Notes under the pieces: generated by a model
The model's database searches: none
What the model was told of the DNA's origin: nothing
What the model saw: only the letters and a program-made list of their open reading frames with translations
Program-made: the position numbers and the translations under genes
NCBI GenBank assembly: GCA_013695055.1
Contig: JACDBF010000188.1
Coordinates: 1-13,175 of the forward strand
Length of the DNA stretch: 13,175 bases
Reading direction: 5' to 3'
Source: Actinomycetota bacterium
GTDB taxonomy: Bacteria > Actinomycetota > CADDZG01 > WHSQ01
Part shown: one piece after another, positions 1-6,475 of the stretch
Layout of the letters: every line of letters starts with the position of its first letter
How positions within the stretch are numbered: the stretch's first letter is position 1

Positions 1-15
1 CCAAAGAGGAGCCCG

Positions 16-2142
16 ATGGAATTTACGAAGGACGTCAGCAGGCCAGACCCAGGCAATCACGCGCTCGAGAGCTCGGCAGCCGCGCTCATCGAGAGCTCGG
101 CCGCGATCGCGTGCATCTTCGACGCGCGTGGAAAGATCACCTACGTGAGCCCCTCGGTCGAGCGCGTCCTCGGCTATGCCCCCGAGGAGGTCATCGGCCG
201 ACCCGGTTTGGAGCTCGTGCATTCAGAGGACGCTCGCGCGCTTTCAAGGCGAGTGACTGGGGCCACGGACGAGAGCGATTCTCGCCCGATGGAGTTTCGT
301 GCTCTCCATAAGGATGGCTCGTGGCGATGGTTGGAGATGTCATTCGTCGACCTGCGCGCCGACCCGTCAGTCGAAGGCGTGGTGTCGGTGCATAGAGACA
401 TCACCGAACACAAGCGAACGCAGCAGCAACTGCAGGAGGCGGAGACAATGTACCGGCACCTCGTCGAGATACTGCCGGCCATCGTCTACACGGTCGTGCC
501 GACCGAGGATGGCGCCTGGCTCTATGTGAGCCCTCAAGTCGAGGCGATACTCGGCTACACGCCTGAAGAGGTGAAGAGAGACGGACTATGGAACAACTAC
601 CTGCATCCCGAAGACCGCAGCAGGGTCCTGGAGGAAGAGGCGCTTAGCCGGCAAAGCGGAGAACCGTTTCGGTCTGAGTATCGTCTGCTCGCGCACGACA
701 AGAGGTTTGTCTGGATGCGTGACGAGGCCACGCTCGTTCGTTCCGGCGGCGAGCATGAGACGGTATTGCAAGGCTTCATGGTCGACGTTACCGAACGCAA
801 GTGCCTCGAGGAACAGCTCGTGCATCAAGCGTTTCACGACCCACTGACTAATCTCGCCAACCGTCCACTGTTCGCCGACAGGGCTCAGCACGCTCTGAAG
901 CTGAGGCGCGCGGAGGATGCGGTAGTGGCCGTCTTGTTCCTAGATCTCGACAACTTCAAAGCGATCAACGACAGTCTGGGACACCGGACGGGCGATCAGC
1001 TTCTCGTGGCTGTGGGGGAGCGAATCACGGACTGCTTGAGAGCTGCGGACACGGCCGCGCGCTTGGGAGGAGATGAGTTCGCCATCCTCTTCGAGAATGC
1101 GTCGGACGACTCGGTGGTGAGCGTCGCCCAGCGCATCCTTCAAGAGCTTGCCCGTCCATTCGAGCTCGTTGCAAGTCGCGTGTTCATCACTGCCAGCGCC
1201 GGCCTTGCCTTCTGCTCCTCGGTGAGCGAAGAGTCCGACGATCTGCTTCGTAATGCCGACGTCGCCATGTACAGGGCCAAATCAGAGGGCAAGGGCAGGT
1301 ATGCGATTTTCGAGGAAAGCATGCACTCTCAACTGCTCGATCGACTTCGCTTGGAGTCGGAGCTGCGAATCGCGATCGACGAAGGGCAATTCGTGGTGCA
1401 CTACCACCCCTTGATGGACCTGGCGTCGGGAGCTATTTGCGGCGCAGAGGCCCTGGTGCGCTGGCAGCATCCTCACCAGGGGCTGCTTCCGCCCGGCGAT
1501 TTCATCCATATCGCCGAGGAGTGCGGGTTGATTCACCTGATTGGCAAATGGGTGCTGGACGAGGCATGCCGCGCCGCGCAGAAGTGGCGCAGCATCTTTG
1601 ATCTCGGAGATGAGTTCTCGATCAGCGTCAATCTCTCCGCCCGGCAGCTGCAGCGCTCCGATCTCATACAGCACGTGTCGGGGGCGCTCCAGGAGTCGGG
1701 CTTGCCCGCGCACCGGCTGACGCTAGAGATCACGGAGAGTGTGCTGATGCGCGACACTGAGGCGACCTCCAAGCAGCTCCACGGGCTGAGAGAGTTGGGT
1801 GTAAAACTAGCGGTCGACGACTTCGGCACCGGTTACTCCTCCCTCGGTTACTTGCAGAGCTTTCCTATCGACACTCTCAAGATCGACCGTTCGTTCATCG
1901 CGGGGATCTCGGGGGGCCCAGAAGACTCTGCGCTGGCACGGGCCATCGTCAAGCTGGGCAGGTCCCTGAACCTGGAGACGGTCGCCGAAGGAATCGAGAT
2001 GGCTGAGCAGGTTTCCGAGCTCGAGGTCATTGGCTGCACGATGGGCCAGGGATTCTTCTACACCGAGCCCCTCGAAGAGACGAAGATGGAAGCCTTGCTG
2101 AAGCGCGCCTCGGGCGAGGTTATCTCCTCTGATTTTCAGTAA
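16..2142 (+). CDS. PAS-PAS-GGDEF-EAL cyclic di-GMP signalling protein
   Basis: A 708-residue soluble protein, with no signal peptide or membrane segment, likely to make and/or hydrolyse cyclic di-GMP in the cytoplasm under control of two sensor domains. Visible in order: PAS 1 at about residues 25-132, a short helical linker, PAS 2 at about 145-262, GGDEF at about 268-432 and EAL at about 445-695. The GGDEF active site is intact (G351-G-D-E-F355), and an RxxD inhibitory site lies five residues before it (R342-A-A-D345). The EAL domain keeps E478-A-L, N539, E571, D601-D602, K622, E658 and Q678, so both activities are possible. The usual YQP near the start of the EAL domain reads YHP (H464). 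An AGAGGAG ribosome binding site at 5-11 supports the ATG. Net direction of activity and the PAS ligands cannot be read from sequence. Confidence 0.95.
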   Translation: MEFTKDVSRPDPGNHALESSAAALIESSAAIACIFDARGKITYVSPSVERVLGYAPEEVIGRPGLELVHSEDARALSRRVTGATDESDSRPMEFRALHKDGSWRWLEMSFVDLRADPSVEGVVSVHRDITEHKRTQQQLQEAETMYRHLVEILPAIVYTVVPTEDGAWLYVSPQVEAILGYTPEEVKRDGLWNNYLHPEDRSRVLEEEALSRQSGEPFRSEYRLLAHDKRFVWMRDEATLVRSGGEHETVLQGFMVDVTERKCLEEQLVHQAFHDPLTNLANRPLFADRAQHALKLRRAEDAVVAVLFLDLDNFKAINDSLGHRTGDQLLVAVGERITDCLRAADTAARLGGDEFAILFENASDDSVVSVAQRILQELARPFELVASRVFITASAGLAFCSSVSEESDDLLRNADVAMYRAKSEGKGRYAIFEESMHSQLLDRLRLESELRIAIDEGQFVVHYHPLMDLASGAICGAEALVRWQHPHQGLLPPGDFIHIAEECGLIHLIGKWVLDEACRAAQKWRSIFDLGDEFSISVNLSARQLQRSDLIQHVSGALQESGLPAHRLTLEITESVLMRDTEATSKQLHGLRELGVKLAVDDFGTGYSSLGYLQSFPIDTLKIDRSFIAGISGGPEDSALARAIVKLGRSLNLETVAEGIEMAEQVSELEVIGCTMGQGFFYTEPLEETKMEALLKRASGEVISSDFQ

Positions 2143-2165
2143 CATCCGCGCTTCGTGCATCTGCC

Positions 2166-2171
2166 TAGATT
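2166..2171 (+). promoter_or_regulatory. Possible -10 box before the phosphatase gene
   Basis: TAGATT fits a TANNNT -10 element and ends 11 bases before the ATG, so a transcript from here would have a 5' leader of only about five bases. No convincing -35 hexamer is seen at 17-18 bases upstream. A G-run (GGGGG at 2174-2178) could serve as a weak ribosome binding site instead. Tentative. Confidence 0.25.
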
Positions 2172-2182
2172 CTGGGGGCGCC

Positions 2183-2680
2183 ATGACTAAACGTTCGGGC
2201 AGCGGCGGCAAACCGCCGCCCCCTGCAGACCACGCGCATCCCTACGAGGTGGCGGACAATCTCTTCATCTCCGGTCATCCCGAGCGGGCCCGCGATTTCC
2301 TGAAGAAGGGAGTGCGCGCGGTCATTGATCTGGAGGGCGAGATCGACACTTCGGTGCCCGAGAAAGAAGATCAGCTCTCGACGACTCTCTATGTCTACTG
2401 GCCCATAAAGGATCAGCCGGAGATGCCTCACGAGTCGACCGTTCGGAGCATCGCGTCGTTCGTGGCCCACCTGATGGGCGACGGTGAGAAAGTTCTGGTG
2501 CACTGTCGTTCAGGCCACAACCGATCCGGCCTCATCTGCGCCCGAAGTCTCATCGAGCGCGGGATGGATCCGGAAGAGGCGATCGAGCTCGTCCGCTCGA
2601 AGCGCGGGGATGGGCACGCGCTCGACAACGAGGTATTCGTGAAGTGGTTGCGTAATGAAGAGCCCACTCGGCCAGTTTGA
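2183..2680 (+). CDS. Dual-specificity-type (cysteine-based) protein phosphatase
   Basis: A 165-residue cytoplasmic protein of the dual-specificity/tyrosine phosphatase superfamily, which removes phosphate through a cysteinyl-phosphate intermediate. The P-loop signature HCxxGxxRSG is complete at residues 107-116, with nucleophile C108 and phosphate-binding R114. D77 in the loop after the third strand is the likely general acid. The fold around it is typical: an early strand with VIDL, and helices after the P-loop (LICARSLIERG). The first 18 residues are Gly/Pro-rich and probably disordered. The gene starts 40 bases after the cyclic-di-GMP gene and may be read with it or from a weak TAGATT box just upstream. 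The substrate (phospho-Ser/Thr/Tyr, nucleotide or inositol phosphate) is unknown; bacterial members of this family are often uncharacterised. Confidence 0.85.
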   Translation: MTKRSGSGGKPPPPADHAHPYEVADNLFISGHPERARDFLKKGVRAVIDLEGEIDTSVPEKEDQLSTTLYVYWPIKDQPEMPHESTVRSIASFVAHLMGDGEKVLVHCRSGHNRSGLICARSLIERGMDPEEAIELVRSKRGDGHALDNEVFVKWLRNEEPTRPV

Positions 2681-2706
2681 ATCTCTGGTGCCGCCGGAGT
2701 CCTGCA

Positions 2707-2712
2707 TACAAT
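2707..2712 (+). promoter_or_regulatory. Possible -10 box for the betaine methyltransferase operon
   Basis: TACAAT is a good -10 hexamer in the 63-base gap between the phosphatase stop and the methyltransferase start, about 31 bases before the ATG. A TTGAAT at 2677-2682 is too far away (24-base spacer) to be a normal -35. A GGAG at 2736-2739 is the probable ribosome binding site. The position suggests the two-gene operon has its own promoter. Confidence 0.35.
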
Positions 2713-2743
2713 CGTGGCCCATCCGCCATGAGATTGGAGTGAC

Positions 2744-3724
2744 ATGCCGACAGGCTTGCTGGACAGACTGGCCCGGGGACCGGTGCTGGGAGACGGCGGT
2801 TATCTCCTCGAGCTCGAAAAGCGCGGTTACGTTCAAGCCGGGCCCTTTACTCCGGAGGTAAGCCTCACCCACCCGGATGCTTTGACTCAACTCCATCGGG
2901 AGTTCCTGCAAGCCGGAGCCGAGGTGCTTCAAACCCTGACGTTCTATGCGAGCGAGGACAAGCTTGCCACCGTGGGACTGGCCGGCAAGGTCGACGACAT
3001 GAACCGTGCTGCCGTAGAGATCGCGCGCAAGGTTGCCTCGGAGGGAGACGCGCTCGTGGCCGGCAACCTGTGCCTGACATGGGCATATGAACCGGATGAC
3101 CAGACCGCTGCGGACCATGTGCGCCGCTTGTTCGACCGTCAACTCGAGGTTCAGATGGAAGCCGGCATCGACTTCGTCATCGGAGAGACGTTCACGTGGC
3201 TCGGAGAAGCCCTCATTGCCACCGAACGGGCCAAGAAGGCGGGCTTGCCGGTGATTACCACCATTGCCTTCGAGAAGGAACCGCGCTCTTACGAAGGAGA
3301 CTCGGCCTCCGATTGCGCCCGCAAGCTGAGTGATGCCGGCGCCGACGTCGTGGGAGTCAATTGTTTGCGCAACCCGGACAACTCTCTCCCCCTCATGGCC
3401 GAGATGCGGTCTGCGATAGCCGGATATCTGGCGTGCCAGCCGGTCGCCTATAGGACTCCTCCGGACAAGCCGGACTTCACATCATTGCCCGAGTTCCCTT
3501 TGGGGCTCGATCCCTTGCAGCTCCCGCGCGATGAGATGGGGGAGTTTGCGATCAAAGCGAACGAGATGGGGGTGAATTACATCGGCTCGTGCTGCGGATC
3601 GGTTGCCGCGCACGTCAAGGCGATGGCCAAGGCGATCGGGAAGCTTCCGGCTGAAGAGAGACAGTGGCGTACCGACGACAAGCCGATGTCCGCCTACGAG
3701 TACTACGGCCGCGATCAACTGTGA
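2744..3724 (+). CDS. Betaine-homocysteine S-methyltransferase family protein
   Basis: A 326-residue zinc enzyme of the homocysteine S-methyltransferase (Pfam S-methyl_trans) family. It moves a methyl group from a donor, probably glycine betaine, to homocysteine to give methionine. The resemblance to animal BHMT is close along the whole barrel: GDGG at 16-19, EKRGYV at 25-30, LHREF at 50-54, TFYASEDKL at 66-74 and LPEFPLGL at 248-255. The three zinc-binding cysteines are present: C207 in GVNC, and C283 and C284 in GSCCG. Compared with human BHMT (406 residues) it lacks most of the C-terminal dimer arm. Two of the three aromatic residues that hold betaine in the human enzyme differ: W44 is F35 and Y160 is T149, while Y77 is kept as Y68. 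The donor could therefore be another methylated compound. Its stop overlaps the start of the sarcosine-oxidase-like gene. Confidence 0.88.
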   Translation: MPTGLLDRLARGPVLGDGGYLLELEKRGYVQAGPFTPEVSLTHPDALTQLHREFLQAGAEVLQTLTFYASEDKLATVGLAGKVDDMNRAAVEIARKVASEGDALVAGNLCLTWAYEPDDQTAADHVRRLFDRQLEVQMEAGIDFVIGETFTWLGEALIATERAKKAGLPVITTIAFEKEPRSYEGDSASDCARKLSDAGADVVGVNCLRNPDNSLPLMAEMRSAIAGYLACQPVAYRTPPDKPDFTSLPEFPLGLDPLQLPRDEMGEFAIKANEMGVNYIGSCCGSVAAHVKAMAKAIGKLPAEERQWRTDDKPMSAYEYYGRDQL

Positions 3725-4887
3725 GAAGGGACTTCGAATACGTGGTCGTGGGCCTCGGTGGTCTCGGGAGCGCGACCGCCTACTGGCTGGCGAGAGGTTT
3801 CGGTGAGGCCGTCCTGGGATTGGAGCAATTCGAGATCGGTCACGCGCGCGGCGCGTCGCAAGATCATTCCCGCATCGGCCGCCTCTCGTATCACACGCCG
3901 GCCTACGTGCAGCTCGCCGGCGAGTCCTATGCCGCCTGGGCCGCCGTTGAGAAAGAGCTCGAATCGAGGTTGCTGGTGCGTACCGGCGGCCTCGATCTGT
4001 GGCCGCTCAATGCAGCCATTCCGATGGATGACTACACATCAAGTCTGTCCGATCAAAACATCGCTTACGAGTTGCTGGACGCGCCCGAGATCATGGCGCG
4101 CTGGCCCGCGTTCGTCCTGGAGGAAGGCACCACAGGTCTATTTCAAGCCGACGCCGCAATCGTTCCGGCTGCCAAGTGCAACGCAGCTCACATACGCCTC
4201 GCGCGGGCTCATGGAGCGATGTTGCTCGACAACTCTCCCGTTGAGTCCATCACCACGCGAGGCGGCGAGATCGAAGTCTCAGTAGGAAGCGACGTCTACA
4301 GGTGCCGGAGCCTCGTGATCGCGGCCGACGCGTGGACGAACGAGCTGACCGCCCCTTTGGGCACCAAGCTGCCTCTCACCATCACTCAGGAGCAGGTCAC
4401 GTACTTTGCGACTCCCCACGTCGACGAGTTTGCTCCCGAACGCTTTCCCATTTGGATTTGGATGGACGAGCCATCCTTTTACGGCTTTCCCGTGTACGGC
4501 GAGCAAGGAACCAAGACCGGACAAGATGTGGGCGGGGAAGAGGTGACGGCCACGACGCGCACCTTCGATCCCGAACCTCACGCCCTTGAACGCGTCCAGA
4601 GCTTCCTCCGCAAGCACATTCCAAGATCGCTCGGCCCGGTCATCTACACGAAGACCTGCCTTTACACGATGCCTCCCGACCGAGACTTCGTTATCGACGC
4701 GCTGCCGGGACACCCCAACATCTTCGTGGCTCAAGGCGCGGCGCACGCCTTCAAATTTGCGTCGTTGATCGGCAAGATCATGAGCGACCTTGCGAGCGCA
4801 GGTCGGAGCGGCCACCCGATAGATGGTTTCAAGATCGACCGCCCGGCCCTCATCGACCCCGCCGCTCCGAAGCACTTTCTGGTTTGA
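3721..4887 (+). CDS. Monomeric sarcosine oxidase / N-methyl amino acid oxidase-like flavoprotein
   Basis: A 388-residue cytoplasmic FAD enzyme of the DAO superfamily, MSOX/MTOX branch. The family oxidises N-methyl amino acids to the amine, formaldehyde and hydrogen peroxide. Seen: dinucleotide-binding GxGGxG at G11-G16; flavin-contact arginines R51 and R54 in a HSRIGR motif; FYGFP at 253-257; K265, matching the oxygen-activating lysine of Bacillus MSOX; C313 in CLYTMPPD, matching the cysteine that covalently holds FAD; and K345 in FKF, matching the substrate carboxylate lysine. D269 stands where MSOX has a histidine in the active site, so the substrate may differ from sarcosine. The GTG start is chosen because GTGA overlaps the upstream stop by four bases, which suggests translational coupling, and because it places the FAD motif near the N terminus. 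An ATG at 3664 would add 19 residues inside the upstream gene and is less likely. Confidence 0.87.
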   Translation: MRRDFEYVVVGLGGLGSATAYWLARGFGEAVLGLEQFEIGHARGASQDHSRIGRLSYHTPAYVQLAGESYAAWAAVEKELESRLLVRTGGLDLWPLNAAIPMDDYTSSLSDQNIAYELLDAPEIMARWPAFVLEEGTTGLFQADAAIVPAAKCNAAHIRLARAHGAMLLDNSPVESITTRGGEIEVSVGSDVYRCRSLVIAADAWTNELTAPLGTKLPLTITQEQVTYFATPHVDEFAPERFPIWIWMDEPSFYGFPVYGEQGTKTGQDVGGEEVTATTRTFDPEPHALERVQSFLRKHIPRSLGPVIYTKTCLYTMPPDRDFVIDALPGHPNIFVAQGAAHAFKFASLIGKIMSDLASAGRSGHPIDGFKIDRPALIDPAAPKHFLV

Positions 4888-4896
4888 AGCCAAGTC

Positions 4897-4915
4897 CTCC
4901 GCCGCTTTGGCGGGG
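4897..4915. terminator. Short hairpin between convergent genes
   Basis: CCGCC and GGCGG (4899-4903 with 4909-4913) form a GC-rich stem around a GCTTT loop, extended by one wobble and one G-C pair. It lies in the 40-base gap between the stops of the oxidase (+) and the DUF4235-like gene (-), where a bidirectional terminator would be expected. Neither strand carries a T-run after it, so it is not a classic intrinsic terminator. Confidence 0.25.
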
Positions 4916-4927
4916 CGACACGAAGAC

Positions 4928-5209
4928 CTAGGCCACTCCGGCCGTGGTCGGCTTGATGAAATCACGAACCGTTTGCCGTGCGGCCCCCGTCGCAGCGCCG
5001 ATGAGAGCCAGCCAGATCGCCTTCTTGACGGCCGCAACTTCCTGGTCCATCTGAGGCGGGTCCTCACGCGTAGTGAGCCTCCACAGGGTGGTGATCACAT
5101 AGGTCGCCAGCTTCACGGCCAGGATTCCTCCGATCATCGCCCCGAGGGTCTGCAGCAAGGACGGCTTCTGAGGGACGGAGCCGTCGGGTTGAGGCACCTT
5201 TCTAGCCAT
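4928..5209 (-). CDS. DUF4235-like small membrane protein
   Basis: A 93-residue protein with two probable membrane helices, at about residues 18-42 (LLQTLGAMIGGILAVK onward) and 63-80. A short charged stretch containing EDPP separates them, and the C-terminal tail is basic. The pattern AVKLATYV...W+L...EDPP...A...L.GA..G.AR resembles the actinobacterial DUF4235 family, whose function is unknown. A clear AAGGAG ribosome binding site lies seven bases before the ATG. It starts 61 bases after the end of the PhoU-TrkA-C gene on the same strand and could be the last gene of that operon, though it has room for its own promoter. The family assignment is from memory of the sequence pattern. Confidence 0.7.
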   Translation of the reverse strand: MARKVPQPDGSVPQKPSLLQTLGAMIGGILAVKLATYVITTLWRLTTREDPPQMDQEVAAVKKAIWLALIGAATGAARQTVRDFIKPTTAGVA

Positions 5210-5270
5210 GTCGGTCTCCTTCGTCGTGGGTCTCGTGCGCTCTCATGTGAGGTTCCCGTCCATTACCCGC

Positions 5271-6470
5271 CTAGGCCTGCGCGTACTCGGAGGTGAAGCC
5301 GGCCATGCGATCTAGCTCCTCTGCCCCTTCTGCGGGGCCTATGGCGACTATGCGGTCGCCGGCTTGAAAAGAGAAGCCGGGCTTCGGCCGGTAGGTCCAG
5401 CGCCGGCCCCTCTGCACCGCGAGCACGAACATGCCCGTCTCGGTCTCTACTCGCAGCTCTCTGATCGAGCGGCCGTCGGCCTGGGAGTTTTTGCCCACGA
5501 CCGTCTCGGCCCCGACCTCGTCCGATTCGACGAGCGCGGCCGCGATCACGGGGTGAAGCTCCTCGCCCCTCTCGACCAGCCGCGTCATCTCGCGGGCGGA
5601 GTCGAAGATCATCTCGGACGCGTGGGCGAGTCGAATAAGGCCGCGAAGATCGTCGGGATTGCGAGCTTCCTGGGCGCTGCGAAGGACCCAGGATTCGAGC
5701 TCGTCGTGGATCGTGTCGGAACGAGCTTCGAGGCTCGACACCTCGGCCGCCAGAGCCTGATCGTTTAGAAGCAGAGCCGAATAAGCGAGACCGACTGCGA
5801 CCTCGGCCGAGTTCTTCATCTCGACGAGTAGATCGACCGCGCGATCGAGATCCGAAAGCACTATCTCGGGCGCGCGCGGAGGGTCGGGCAAGGGGTCGGC
5901 CCCCATCAACTCGCGCGCCAGCGCGATTCCGTCTTCCGGGCCCTTCACGAGCAGGACGTCTTCGAGAGCGACCACGTACTCGGCGCGCGGGTCGAGGTTC
6001 CACTCGCCGCCGCGGCGCACCGCGATCACCCACATTCCGATCTCGACGGGCATCGACAGCTCACGCAGGGACTGCCCGTGCGCGGTCCCGCCGTCGCGCA
6101 CTCGAATGCGAGCGACCACCTCGTCCGCGTGCCGGAGGTCTTCCCTCAAGTCATCGAGGATGCCCAGGCCCGAAGTGACCACTCGAGCGATGTCGTCGGC
6201 CGCGTCCGCGATGCTCTCGACGGCGGAGGCGATGGCAAGCACTCCTGCCATGTGCTCGGCGTCCTCGGGGCTGCGGGCGGCGAGGATGGAGAGCTTGCGC
6301 AGCGAATGAAGGTCGCCGAACATGCGCTCCTCGAGGCGCTCCACTTCCTTGGCCAGCTTGGTGTCCGAGAAGAAGACGGCGGCGTAGGCGAGATCGACCA
6401 TGAGCTCGGACGAGTCCTTGATCTCGGCCAGCAGCCCCTTGACCGTCGTGGGCCCGGATGCGGATGCCAT
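5271..6470 (-). CDS. Tandem PhoU-like / TrkA-C (RCK_C) regulatory protein
   Basis: A 399-residue soluble protein made of two copies of the same unit. Each unit is a helical PhoU-like domain (about 8-100 and 207-302) followed by a TrkA-C/RCK_C-type beta domain (about 115-188 and 317-392). Matching features are LAYAAVFFSD / LAYSALLLND in the helical parts, then G-S-REL, GM-V-AV-RG--W and GPEDG / GPAEG in the beta parts. TrkA-C domains bind small ligands and gate cation channels. PhoU-like helices form bundles that bind metals or partner proteins. The ATG lies five bases after the stop of the MgtE/SLC41-type gene. The AAGGG before it is closer than usual, so translation may depend on coupling. 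I infer a cytoplasmic sensor or gating subunit for that transporter; the ligand is unknown. No kinase, nuclease or membrane segment is seen. Confidence 0.85.
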   Translation of the reverse strand: MASASGPTTVKGLLAEIKDSSELMVDLAYAAVFFSDTKLAKEVERLEERMFGDLHSLRKLSILAARSPEDAEHMAGVLAIASAVESIADAADDIARVVTSGLGILDDLREDLRHADEVVARIRVRDGGTAHGQSLRELSMPVEIGMWVIAVRRGGEWNLDPRAEYVVALEDVLLVKGPEDGIALARELMGADPLPDPPRAPEIVLSDLDRAVDLLVEMKNSAEVAVGLAYSALLLNDQALAAEVSSLEARSDTIHDELESWVLRSAQEARNPDDLRGLIRLAHASEMIFDSAREMTRLVERGEELHPVIAAALVESDEVGAETVVGKNSQADGRSIRELRVETETGMFVLAVQRGRRWTYRPKPGFSFQAGDRIVAIGPAEGAEELDRMAGFTSEYAQA

Positions 6471-6475
6471 CCCTT

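Noticed and set aside
2183..2680. Phosphatase as part of a defined cyclic-di-GMP or toxin-antitoxin system
   Set aside because: Adjacency to the GGDEF-EAL gene is the only link; no kinase, toxin or shared motif supports it.
3664..3720. Upstream ATG start for the sarcosine-oxidase-like gene
   Set aside because: It would add 19 residues before the FAD-binding motif and overlap the methyltransferase by 61 bases. The GTG at 3721 gives a 4-base overlap and a normal N terminus.
4279..5067. 262-codon minus-strand frame across the oxidase end
   Set aside because: It would overlap both the oxidase gene and the DUF4235-like gene, each better supported, and shows no recognisable domain.
5263..6033. 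256-codon minus-strand frame overlapping the PhoU-TrkA-C gene
   Set aside because: Arg/Ser/Gly-rich shadow of the real frame, with no motif.
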